Position numbers and translations under genes: made by a program. The notes under the pieces were generated by a model. That model saw only the letters and a list, made by a program, of their open reading frames with translations, made no database searches and was not told the origin of the DNA. A stretch of 24,974 nucleotides of DNA from CAYTRP01 sp964625145 (GTDB lineage: Bacteria > Sumerlaeota > Sumerlaeia > SLMS01 > JAHLLQ01). Shown here one piece after another: positions 1-7,580 of the stretch; within the stretch, counting starts at the first letter, position 1, and every line of letters begins with the position of its first letter. The DNA is taken from contig CAZVAQ010000036.1 in NCBI GenBank assembly GCA_964625145.1, positions 1 through 24,974 of the forward strand, in the 5' to 3' direction.

Positions 1-78
1 ATGTCACTCATCTTCTGCTCTTCCTTCCGTCAAATAAACTGCAGTCTTCAACTTGCACATCGGAGCCAACATCATACA

Positions 79-111
79 CCTTTATACTTTATCCTTCAGC
101 CTTTATCCTTC
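79..111 (-). repeat. Direct GAAGGATAAA microrepeat over the stop of the VWA gene
   Basis: Read on the minus strand, the 10-mer GAAGGATAAA occurs twice without mismatch (111-102 and 97-88), 14 bases apart, and is followed by GTATAAAGG (87-79). The first copy supplies the last codons and the TAA stop of the VWA gene. It looks like an intergenic purine-rich microrepeat that overlaps the gene end. Similar but not identical units sit at 6407-6427 and 10287-10304. Bases 1-78, to the window edge, show nothing else. Confidence 0.75.
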
Positions 112-3102
112 GTCCTTATCGCTCTCCATCTTCTGCCGCGCTCTTCGCTTGGCCTCCATCAAGCCGCCAAGAGAGCCCCCCGGCGTCGGCCGATGGGTCG
201 TCTCCGCCGGCGTGACGGTCTCCTTGCCGCGACGAACCGGCGGTGCGCCGGGCTTGGGCGCGTCAAAGACAGACTGGGATTGCGGCCGCGTTTCCGTGCC
301 CTCGTCCAACCGCTTGCGGAACTCGCGGCGAACGGCGTCGTCCTCCTTCGCCTTGTCGCGGTCCTGCTGCACGCGCTGCTTGGTGGCCAGCAGGCTCCCA
401 AGCTTCTCGTCAGCATCGTGTTTGCGCTTGGGCGCGCGGCCGATCAGGAACAGGAAAGCATACGAAACGGCCCCCGTGACCTTTCCAAACAGCTCTCCCC
501 AATCCACGTACACGCGGCGCAGGAACACGTCCACGGGAACAAGCAACATTCCGATCAGCAACAGCAGCGGCCACAGGGGCCGCGGCCGGCTCGTCGGTGG
601 CAGGTCATGGCGGAAGGGGTTGTAGTCGGCTTTGACGATTCGCCCGCCCGACTCCTCGGCGATGCGCTCCATGAAGGCATCATTGCTGCGGCTGGCCTCA
701 TACTCCGGCGAGTACGACAGCGCCGCGCCGCTGATCGCCGTCTCCATGCGCTCGCCGTCTCCCGTGCTCATGCTGACCATGTACGTCCCGACCTCGGACG
801 CGTCGAACGTCCCCTCGTAACGGCCGGGACCAATCTGCCGCACCTTCACCGTCTGGGGTTCCAGGGTGGGCGACAGCACGGTTGTTTCAAACTCCAGGAA
901 GTTGCGGAAGTTCCCGTCGTAATCCAATGCGTCGACGGTGATGATTCCCTTCCCGCCGCGCAGCTCCGTGTTCACCTGCAGGTTCGAGCTGCTCACTTCG
1001 CGCAGCGACCACCGCACCGCCTGGCTCCAGAACTTGCTGAAGCCTTCCCAATCCACCCACTGCGAGGCCCACTTGTTCTTCGCGTCGGAGGTGAACGCGA
1101 CCGACTTTCCCAATCCGTAACGCCAATGCGCCAGCAGCGGATCGTCCTTGTCCGTGCGCAGCGCCACCGTCGCCAGCTCCTTGTCGGAGGTCACCACATA
1201 GCCGCCCAGTTGCGGCAAAGCCGCGATCCCCGCCATAACCTCCGACGGCAGATCCGAAACCGGGAAGAATGGCTCCTCAAAGATGAGCGACCGGCGGACA
1301 ATGCTCGCCTCCTTGATGAAGATGCGCGGCAACTCATTGGCCGTCTTCGGAAAATAGAAATTGCCGCCGCCGATGTAGGCCATGTCCTGCATGCGCCGGA
1401 TGTCCGATTCGTTGTGCGGTGCAATGGCCACGGCCGAGACGCTGATGCCCGAGTCGCGAATCCTCTCCAGCAGCGCCCTGCTGGCCGCCTGTGGATCGGC
1501 GTCGGAAATCACGACGATGTGCTTCGCCTGTGCCTGGATCTTCGAGACCTCGTCGTAGGCGGCCTGCATCATGGAGTTGAAGTCCTTCATGTCCATGGGC
1601 TGCACGCCATTGATCAAGGCGGCCATTCGGCGCTTGTCGCCGACCTGTTGCATGCCGGGGTCCCACAGCCATGTGTCCCCCCAACCGCCAAATCCCCCCT
1701 GCCCAAATCCACTCTGGGTGCCGGTTGCCGGCGGACTGCCATAGTACAACAGCCCGAACCAATCCTGCTCGCTCATGACGCGCAGCGCCGCCAGAGAGAT
1801 TTCCCGCGCCCACGCGTTACCGTCCGGAATTTCGCAGGTGTGCAGGATGATCGCCAGCGCGCCGTTTGGCAGCACACGCTTCTGCTTCACATCCATCGAG
1901 ACGGGAAGCGCCAGCTCGATCGGCGAATCCTGGTAGCCGCCCGCACCGAATGAATTTTCTCCACCCACCATCACCAATCCCACGCCGAGATCATGCACGG
2001 CCCGCTCGATCAGGCGCATCTGGTGATCGGTCATGTCGCCGGCCGCAACATTCGACAGGATGATGGAGTCGTACGCCTGCAGTTCGTCGATGCTGACCGG
2101 AATGCGGTCGGGCCCGACAACTCGTACGCGGATGTCCTCCAATTGTAGCGCCGCGGCCAGGTAGTTCGTCGTGGCCATCTCCATGGCCAGGTCGCCCTCC
2201 ACGTACAGCACCGTCGGCTCGGCCTTCAGCGTCGTGAACGCCTCGGCAACGTTGTTCTGCACGCGCACGTCGCCGGGCACCTCGACGGTCGCGCTGTATC
2301 GATGGAAGGTGCCGTCCTGCAAGCGACGCTGCAGCACCAACGGCGCGTTGCGGCCCGCGCGGATGTCCACCTCCTGCTCAACTATCTGCTCGCCATCCTC
2401 GAACACGCGCAGGATCCCGCGCGTGTCGGTCTCCGAGGAGAGGAAGATCTTGATGTCGAAGGGAGTGTCCTTGATCGCCTGGTCGGGGACGACGATCTTG
2501 TCGATCTGTGCATCCTGCTCCTGGGTGTACCGCAGGGGCAGGACATCGATCGGAACGTTGCTGTTGCGCGCCAGGCGCGCCGTCTCCAGCGCCGAATCGA
2601 TGTTCTCGTTCCCGTCCGACAGCAACACAATGCGGTTCATCCGGTCGTTGGGAAGCGCGCTCAACGCCAGCCGCAACGCCGTCGATATGTTCGTGCGCGA
2701 CTCGTCCACGATCGAGTTGATCGTGCCATCAAACTCGAATGTCGGGACGGCCAATGACTCCAGCGAGGAATTGGAACCGAAGACGATCAGGCCGGCCTCG
2801 TCCCGCGGCGGCCGGTTGCGGTTCAGCTCCGCCACGATCTCGAGGGACGAATCCTTCAGGTTCTGCGGGACCGAGTCCGAACGGTCGATCAGGAAGTAAA
2901 CCGTCAACTCGCGCGCGCGAAGCGTGTATTCCAACTGCGCCAAGGCCAGGATCAGCAGCAGGAAAATGAGCGAGCGCAGGATGAGGATCGCCATGCGCCG
3001 CCCCGGCTCCACCGAACGCAGCCGTGCCATGGCGTACATGATCAGCGGAATGACGCCCAGGATCAGCCACAGATATTCCGGCGAGAGGAAGCGGAAGGTC
3101 AC
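103..3102 (-). CDS. Large membrane-anchored VWA / glutamine-amidotransferase-like protein
   Basis: The 999-residue protein begins with two hydrophobic segments (about 10-26 and 38-57). A von Willebrand factor A domain follows (about 65-225) with an intact metal-site motif D73-x-S-x-S77 and a later LLSDGNEN strand. Residues 296-400 resemble the class I glutamine-amidotransferase-like fold (MVGGENSFGAGGY near 378-390), without an obvious catalytic triad. A second, degenerate VWA-like region (about 410-600, with VISDADPQ) lacks DxSxS. A YGLGKSVAFTSDAKNKW stretch near 662, a C-terminal membrane segment (about 842-860) and a charged tail follow. Such proteins accompany MoxR ATPase and DUF58 genes in planctomycete-type genomes; the exact role is unknown and is probably envelope assembly or signalling. 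The start is GTG at 3102, whose GTGA overlaps the stop of the upstream lipoprotein gene, which suggests translational coupling. Confidence 0.9.
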   Translation of the reverse strand: MTFRFLSPEYLWLILGVIPLIMYAMARLRSVEPGRRMAILILRSLIFLLLILALAQLEYTLRARELTVYFLIDRSDSVPQNLKDSSLEIVAELNRNRPPRDEAGLIVFGSNSSLESLAVPTFEFDGTINSIVDESRTNISTALRLALSALPNDRMNRIVLLSDGNENIDSALETARLARNSNVPIDVLPLRYTQEQDAQIDKIVVPDQAIKDTPFDIKIFLSSETDTRGILRVFEDGEQIVEQEVDIRAGRNAPLVLQRRLQDGTFHRYSATVEVPGDVRVQNNVAEAFTTLKAEPTVLYVEGDLAMEMATTNYLAAALQLEDIRVRVVGPDRIPVSIDELQAYDSIILSNVAAGDMTDHQMRLIERAVHDLGVGLVMVGGENSFGAGGYQDSPIELALPVSMDVKQKRVLPNGALAIILHTCEIPDGNAWAREISLAALRVMSEQDWFGLLYYGSPPATGTQSGFGQGGFGGWGDTWLWDPGMQQVGDKRRMAALINGVQPMDMKDFNSMMQAAYDEVSKIQAQAKHIVVISDADPQAASRALLERIRDSGISVSAVAIAPHNESDIRRMQDMAYIGGGNFYFPKTANELPRIFIKEASIVRRSLIFEEPFFPVSDLPSEVMAGIAALPQLGGYVVTSDKELATVALRTDKDDPLLAHWRYGLGKSVAFTSDAKNKWASQWVDWEGFSKFWSQAVRWSLREVSSSNLQVNTELRGGKGIITVDALDYDGNFRNFLEFETTVLSPTLEPQTVKVRQIGPGRYEGTFDASEVGTYMVSMSTGDGERMETAISGAALSYSPEYEASRSNDAFMERIAEESGGRIVKADYNPFRHDLPPTSRPRPLWPLLLLIGMLLVPVDVFLRRVYVDWGELFGKVTGAVSYAFLFLIGRAPKRKHDADEKLGSLLATKQRVQQDRDKAKEDDAVRREFRKRLDEGTETRPQSQSVFDAPKPGAPPVRRGKETVTPAETTHRPTPGGSLGGLMEAKRRARQKMESDKDEG

Positions 3103-4070
3103 GAGCGAACCCCCGCCATGGCGAAATGCCGCTCAATCGTATCAAGGACCTGCAAACGGTTGTTGTAAGTGTCCGCGATGACCATCTGCCCATCCGGCGA
3201 AAAAGTCAATCCCCACGGCGAGAACAAATCGCCGGGTTGGTAACCCGGTTGTCCCCACGACCCCAAAAACTCGCCCGTGCGGCTGAAGCGGCTGACGCGC
3301 ATGTTCATGTACTCGACAACGTACAAGTTGCCATCCGGGCCAAACGACAGATCGATCGGCCAGCCAAGCTGGCCGGGCCCCTTCCCGGGCTCTCCAATGC
3401 CGCGCACCTTCTCCCCATCGCGCGTGTACACGTTCACCCGGTGGTTCCCCGCGTCGGCCACATAGAGCAGCCCCTCCTCATCGATGATCAGCGACTGCGG
3501 ACGGGAAAGATCCTCGTATTCGTATTCCTGCGAACCCCACTCCTGGATGAACTTGCCGTCGCGCGTGTAGTGCATCACCCGGCTGCGCAGTCCATACTCG
3601 GAAACCCACACCGTCTCCCCGTCGGGATCGGGGCAAACATCCGTCGGGAAGACCATCTCGCCCGGACGATGCCCGTACTCACCCCATTGGGTCAGGATGG
3701 TCCCGTCCGTCTTGTATTGGATGATCCGCTGGTAGTGCGTGTCCGCCACCCACAGCGTGTTGTCCGTGCTATCGAATGCGATGCCTGTCGGCGTGCCATT
3801 GTCATGGCGCTGCAACATCCACCGGCCCTTGTATTCGCCGGTTGCAATGTCGAACAATTGGACGCGGCCGCTGCGGTCGATGACGACCACTTCACCGTCC
3901 TGGTCAACTGCGACAGCGCGGGGGCTGGTCAAGTAACCCGGATGCGGTCCGTGGGAACTGATGACGCGCACGCCATCGCCCGGTCCGCCAAGTCCTGCAC
4001 CGGACCCACAACCCGCCACCAGCAATCCCAGCACCATCGCGATGGCGAGGCATCGGCTCACGTGTCTCAC
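3099..4070 (-). CDS. NHL-repeat (six-bladed beta-propeller) lipoprotein
   Basis: The 323-residue product has a short basic N-terminus, a hydrophobic stretch and a lipobox, LVAGC, with Cys21 as the predicted lipidated residue, so it should be exported and membrane anchored. The rest is six NHL-type repeats of about 40 residues. Each has a proline-led strand, a DPDG/SPDG-like turn and a hydrophobic strand such as LYVADAGNHRV, and together they are enough for one closed six-bladed propeller. No catalytic residues are evident; a ligand- or protein-binding role is the cautious reading. The gene sits between the Q-rich membrane protein (44-base gap upstream) and the VWA protein (4-base GTGA overlap downstream), so it probably belongs to the same envelope module. 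The start is GTG at 4070; another GTG lies three codons later, and neither has a strong Shine-Dalgarno sequence. Confidence 0.88.
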   Translation of the reverse strand: MRHVSRCLAIAMVLGLLVAGCGSGAGLGGPGDGVRVISSHGPHPGYLTSPRAVAVDQDGEVVVIDRSGRVQLFDIATGEYKGRWMLQRHDNGTPTGIAFDSTDNTLWVADTHYQRIIQYKTDGTILTQWGEYGHRPGEMVFPTDVCPDPDGETVWVSEYGLRSRVMHYTRDGKFIQEWGSQEYEYEDLSRPQSLIIDEEGLLYVADAGNHRVNVYTRDGEKVRGIGEPGKGPGQLGWPIDLSFGPDGNLYVVEYMNMRVSRFSRTGEFLGSWGQPGYQPGDLFSPWGLTFSPDGQMVIADTYNNRLQVLDTIERHFAMAGVRS

Positions 4071-4114
4071 GTCGTGACGGTTCCCCCATGCTGTTCGTGT
4101 GCCCTGCAGCCTGC

Positions 4115-6022
4115 TTAGTCCGGGCGTCGGCCACTCTCGGGATTGATTGCCTCGAAATACTCGCGCACCGCGTTGCGATAGCCCATCGGGATCTCGTTGG
4201 TGCGCATCGCATCGGCGGCGCGTTGGGCCTGGCGCGTGTAGACTTCCTGATACTGCACGCTGGACTCACCGCGAGCGGCCGGCGCGTCGATCTCGATCAC
4301 CGCCAGGATCTCTCCCTCGTTCTTCTCGCCGCGGATCATCTCGTCGACGAAGTCCACATTCACCAATCCCGAGTTCGGCCGCGGACCGCCACCTTGGCCG
4401 CCCCCACCGCTCATGCTCTGGGCCGCGCTCCAGTTCTGCTGCCAACCGCCTTCACCCTGTCCCTGACCTTGGCCCTGTCCCTGCCCAGGCTGTTGACCTT
4501 GGCCTTGCTGGCCCTCTCCTTGTCCCTGTCCCTGCCCCTGCTGGTTGCCTTGCTGCTGGCCCTGCTGTCCGCCCTGCTGGCCCTGCTGACCAGACTGCGA
4601 TTGCGTTCCCGGATTCTGGCTCTGTTGCCCGGATTGCTGCTGCCCCGATTGCCCCATCATTCCGCCCTGGCACTCGGACATCTGCTGCTGCAATTGGGCC
4701 AACTGCTGCATCTGCTGCATCATCTGCTGCTGGTTCTGCATCTGCTGTGCGGCTTGCTGGAGCGCCTGCTGCGCCTGGGCCATCGCATCCTGCGAGCCCG
4801 GAGGCATCGACTGATCGCCCTGGTTGCTGGACTGCGGCTGCCCCGGCGAGGAGTTCTGCTGCTGCCCGGGGTCGGACTGATTCTGACCCTGTTGCTGACC
4901 GCTCTGCTGCTGGCTGCCCTGCGACTGGGACTGCTCTCCCTGCTGGCCACCGCTCTGCTGTTGCTGGGATTGTTGCTGTTGCTGCTGCTGCGCCTGCGCC
5001 AAGTTCTCCATCGCCTGCGCCGCCTGCTCCAGCGCGTTCTGCATCGCGGGGTTGTCCTTCAGCTCCTGCGCCAGTTGCTGCAGTTCCTGTGCAAGCTGCT
5101 CCAACTCCTCCGGCGACTTCTGCTGCAGCGCCTCCATGGCCATGTCCTGCAACATCTGTGCGGCGGCGGAGAAGTCCTGGTCCTTCAACGACTGCTGCAA
5201 CTCGCGCGTCTGCTGCGAGCGCGACAGCCCGGAAATCTGACGGAATGGTTCCATGCTTCGCGCCATGTCGCGACGCTGCATGCGCACTTCGTCCTCCATG
5301 CGCGACAGCTCGGCGATTGTGGCCTTCCGGTCCTTCAGCCCCATCTCCAGATCATCGGCAAGCCGCTCCAGATCGCGGGCGAACTGGCCCAGGGCCTCGT
5401 CCTCCAACTCCTCGGCCTTGGCCTCTGTTTCCTTTGCCAACTCGCGAAGCTCCTGGCTCTCCTGCTGGCGCAACTTTTCATCACCCTCGAACCGGCTCTC
5501 TTCCTTCTCATCGTCCCCAGGCGTCGTGGCGAACAGATCCATCTGTGGCATGAACATGTAGACCAACACGCCGGCCATCACCGGCCAGAACAGATGCGGC
5601 AGCGTGCGTGGCGCCTTGTACCGGAAGTCCTGCCCCGGCCGCACGTTCGCGGCATAGCGCTGCGCGTCCCGCTCCAAAGCCTGGATGGCCCCGTTGGGAT
5701 CTTCATGCCCCTTGAGCAACAGCGCGCTGGAGAGGCGTTCGCGCAGCCCCAGGCGGTCGTCGATGACGACCGCCGCCTCCAACATGGAGGTGCGCCGCGC
5801 GATGGTCGTCATTCCGGCCACGGCAATGGCGGCAACGAACAACCCCGCCATGGTGAGCAGGAGCCATTGTGGCGCGAACGCCGTGGTCAGGCGCGACACA
5901 ATCAGCACCAGAACGCACAGCAGGGCAGCCACCAGCAGCGCCGCCACCAGCGAATCGCAGAATCGGAAAAGCAGGAGCCTTCCGCGGACTTGACGGACCT
6001 TCCGTTCGAGTTCTGCCACGGC
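4115..6022 (-). CDS. Membrane protein with coiled coil and long Gln-rich region
   Basis: About 635 residues. Two N-terminal transmembrane segments (about 22-42 and 50-70) and a third near 143-160 precede a highly charged helical region (about 170-330, rich in E, K, L and Q and coiled-coil-like). Next is a low-complexity stretch of Gln, Gly and Ser (about 341-545), then a folded C-terminal domain of about 80 residues (VNVDFVDEMIRG to YFEAINP) with an IPMGYRNAVREYF motif. This layout resembles the DUF4175-like partners of VWA/MoxR gene clusters; I infer a scaffold role. The reading frame is open up to 6373, but I chose GTG at 6022 because GAGG lies 8 bases upstream and the preceding 117 residues look non-coding (Cys/Gly/Trp-rich, unlike the family). 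It is the first gene of the three-gene module. Confidence 0.85.
   Translation of the reverse strand, partial: AVAELERKVRQVRGRLLLFRFCDSLVAALLVAALLCVLVLIVSRLTTAFAPQWLLLTMAGLFVAAIAVAGMTTIARRTSMLEAAVVIDDRLGLRERLSSALLLKGHEDPNGAIQALERDAQRYAANVRPGQDFRYKAPRTLPHLFWPVMAGVLVYMFMPQMDLFATTPGDDEKEESRFEGDEKLRQQESQELRELAKETEAKAEELEDEALGQFARDLERLADDLEMGLKDRKATIAELSRMEDEVRMQRRDMARSMEPFRQISGLSRSQQTRELQQSLKDQDFSAAAQMLQDMAMEALQQKSPEELEQLAQELQQLAQELKDNPAMQNALEQAAQAMENLAQAQQQQQQQSQQQQSGGQQGEQSQSQGSQQQSGQQQGQNQSDPGQQQNSSPGQPQSSNQGDQSMPPGSQDAMAQAQQALQQAAQQMQNQQQMMQQMQQLAQLQQQMSECQGGMMGQSGQQQSGQQSQNPGTQSQSGQQGQQGGQQGQQQGNQQGQGQGQGEGQQGQGQQPGQGQGQGQGQGEGGWQQNWSAAQSMSGGGGQGGGPRPNSGLVNVDFVDEMIRGEKNEGEILAVIEIDAPAARGESSVQYQEVYTRQAQRAADAMRTNEIPMGYRNAVREYFEAINPESGRRPD
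4375..5005 (-). repeat. CAG/CAA and Gly-Gln low-complexity coding repeats
   Basis: This part of the Q-rich gene is built from CAG/CAA runs and CAG-GGC type alternation. One tract encodes seven Gln in a row (near 4970-4990) and another encodes GQGQGQGQGQ (near 4445-4500). On the plus strand it reads as a CTG-rich tract. Repeats of this kind can vary in length by slippage; whether this one does is unknown. Boundaries are approximate. Confidence 0.8.
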
Positions 6023-6030
6023 ACCAACCT

Positions 6031-6034
6031 CAAT
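6031..6034 (-). promoter_or_regulatory. Ribosome binding site setting the Q-rich gene start
   Basis: GAGG on the minus strand lies 8 bases before the GTG at 6022. It is the reason for choosing this start over the open frame that continues to 6373. Confidence 0.55.
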
Positions 6035-6406
6035 GGAGAGAATCTTCCGGGGGAAGCCGGCATTCCTCAGGGGGACGGCAATCCCTTGTGCAAAAGGTCC
6101 GCCAAGGCCCCGGTCTTCGCAACTCGAAATCGTGCGGCCCGCCAGCATTTCCAACCCCAGGCACCACGACTTCCTCGAAAAACCAGACGCCCGAACCCCC
6201 ATACAGGATAGACAACCGATGTTATTCAATAGTTCTCCCTTCCAGAGTATCCTGGCCATGCCCCCAAAACCGGTCTGGGGCCAAGCGCCCGCCTCTAATG
6301 ACACAGGCGCCCAATCCGCCCCCTTTTGCGCCACTTGGCGGCCAGACAGTCCCTCTATACACCCGCCCGCCAAAACTTCCTCACCTCAAAGGCGAGCCCA
6401 GCCCCT

Positions 6407-6427
6407 CCACTTCACTCTTCACACTTC
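6407..6427 (-). repeat. Three tandem GAAGNGN 7-mers
   Basis: On the minus strand the units are GAAGTGT (6427-6421), GAAGAGT (6420-6414) and GAAGTGG (6413-6407), in direct tandem. They lie in the noncoding gap between the Q-rich gene and moaA. They share the leading GAAG and the strand with the microrepeats at 79-111 and 10287-10304. Confidence 0.7.
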
Positions 6428-6500
6428 GTTCTCCCCTCCGGCAGAGCCCTGCTTGACGTGGAGGCTCAACTCCCGGACCGTGATTTCCATCCAAGGGTAA

Positions 6501-7580
6501 ATGGCCCCCTCCACCCATTCGCCGGCCAAAGACGCGATGCCCCCCATTTCCGCCCTCCAAACCGCCCCTGCTCCCGCCGCCGTCGTGGATGGTTATGGGC
6601 GCCGGTTGCGCTACCTGCGGGTCAGCGTCACCGAGCGGTGCAACCTTTCGTGCCATTACTGCAACCCGGTGAAAGGCTGTTTCGGCCACGGCGCCGACAC
6701 GTTGGACTGGGACGATTTGGACTTCCTGGTCGGCACGGCCGTCGAGCACCTTGGTGTGGAAGCCATTCGAATCACTGGCGGCGAGCCGACCCTGCGACCC
6801 GGTCTCGCCAATTGGATTCGCGGCATCCGCCGGCATGGTGGCTTGCGCGATGTTTCCATGACCACCAACGGTGTGCTTCTTGCCCAGCAGGGCGAGGCCC
6901 TGCGCTCCGCCGGTCTCAACCGCGTCAATGTCTCCCTCGACACCTGGGACCCACGGCGCTTCGCCGAGGTCACGCGCGGCGGATCGCTTGAACGCGTGCT
7001 TCACGGCCTCGAAATGGCGCGCCACCTCTTCGACCGGGTGAAGATCAACTGCGTCGCGCTGCGCGGTATCACCATTCCGGAGATCGAACGCTACATCGAA
7101 TACTCGCACGAGAAGGGCGTCGAGGTGCGCTTCATCGAGCTGATGCCGATCTTTGACCAGAAGGAATTCTACAACAAGCACTTCATCCCCACCGAGAAGT
7201 TGATGCAGGCCATCACCAGCTTGGGACACGAGTTGATTGCCGAGGAGGACACCGGCCCCGCCGCGCGCAACCGCACCGGTTACGGCCCCGCGACCACATG
7301 GGGCATCAAGGGCACCAACGCGCGCATCGGCTTCATCTCGCAGATGTCCAACACCAAGTGCCTCACCTGCAACAAGCTCCGCGTCACCAGCGACGGCGCG
7401 TTGAAGCCGTGCCTGCTGATGCCGGAGGAGGTGGACCTGCTGACGCCGATCCGCCGCCGCGATCCGCAGCCCCTGATCCGCGCCATGCGCCTGGCATTTC
7501 TCTCACGCCCCGAGCGCTACGACGCGCGCACGGCATTGGAAGCACCCGTCGGCCGCCCCATGCAGGCCACGGGAGGTTAG
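6501..7580 (+). CDS. moaA: GTP 3',8-cyclase MoaA
   Basis: Radical SAM enzyme that, with MoaC, turns GTP into cyclic pyranopterin monophosphate, the first step of molybdenum cofactor synthesis in the cytoplasm. The N-terminal cluster motif C47-x3-C51-x2-C54 binds the SAM [4Fe-4S]; ITGGEPTLRP (91-100) is the SAM-contacting GGEP motif. VRFIELMP (209-216) is typical of the family. The second cluster motif C287-x2-C290-x13-C304 holds the GTP-binding iron-sulfur cluster. The protein ends in Gly-Gly, the conserved MoaA tail needed for activity. The 359-residue length is slightly long because of about 30 extra N-terminal residues; ATG at 6537 (Met13) is an alternative start, and AAGGG sits only 3 bases before the 6501 ATG. 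No other cofactor gene lies nearby. Its stop overlaps the end of the convergent PBP gene by 4 bases. Confidence 0.96.
   Translation: MAPSTHSPAKDAMPPISALQTAPAPAAVVDGYGRRLRYLRVSVTERCNLSCHYCNPVKGCFGHGADTLDWDDLDFLVGTAVEHLGVEAIRITGGEPTLRPGLANWIRGIRRHGGLRDVSMTTNGVLLAQQGEALRSAGLNRVNVSLDTWDPRRFAEVTRGGSLERVLHGLEMARHLFDRVKINCVALRGITIPEIERYIEYSHEKGVEVRFIELMPIFDQKEFYNKHFIPTEKLMQAITSLGHELIAEEDTGPAARNRTGYGPATTWGIKGTNARIGFISQMSNTKCLTCNKLRVTSDGALKPCLLMPEEVDLLTPIRRRDPQPLIRAMRLAFLSRPERYDARTALEAPVGRPMQATGG

Larger units (their letters stand above)
6023..6500. other. Divergent intergenic region, Q-rich gene / moaA
   Basis: These 478 bases separate two divergent genes and should hold promoters for both. I see a GAAGNGT triple microrepeat at 6407-6427 (minus strand) and a slightly AT-richer patch near 6210-6235. 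A TTGACG at 6453-6458 has no matching -10 box downstream. I looked for a molybdenum-cofactor riboswitch before moaA and could not recognise one. No convincing short gene is present on either strand. Confidence 0.5.

Noticed and set aside
1..1953. Long plus-strand open frame of 650 residues at the left edge
   Set aside because: Antisense to the VWA gene; Arg/His/Leu-rich composition typical of GC-rich antisense frames.
4088..6211. A 707-residue Leu-rich open frame on the plus strand
   Set aside because: It is the complement of the CAG-rich Q-rich gene: CTG repeats read as Leu. It has no family features or ribosome site.
6023..6373. Upstream in-frame extension of the Q-rich protein by 117 residues
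   Set aside because: Composition unlike the family; a GTG with GAGG at 8-base spacing follows at 6022, just before the conserved charged helix and membrane segments.
6453..6481. TTGACG as a -35 box for moaA
   Set aside because: No -10-like sequence at 16-18 bases; the region at the right distance is GC-rich.
6300..6500. Molybdenum cofactor riboswitch before moaA
   Set aside because: I could not find the expected conserved stems by eye. A covariance-model search would be decisive; a significant hit would overturn this.
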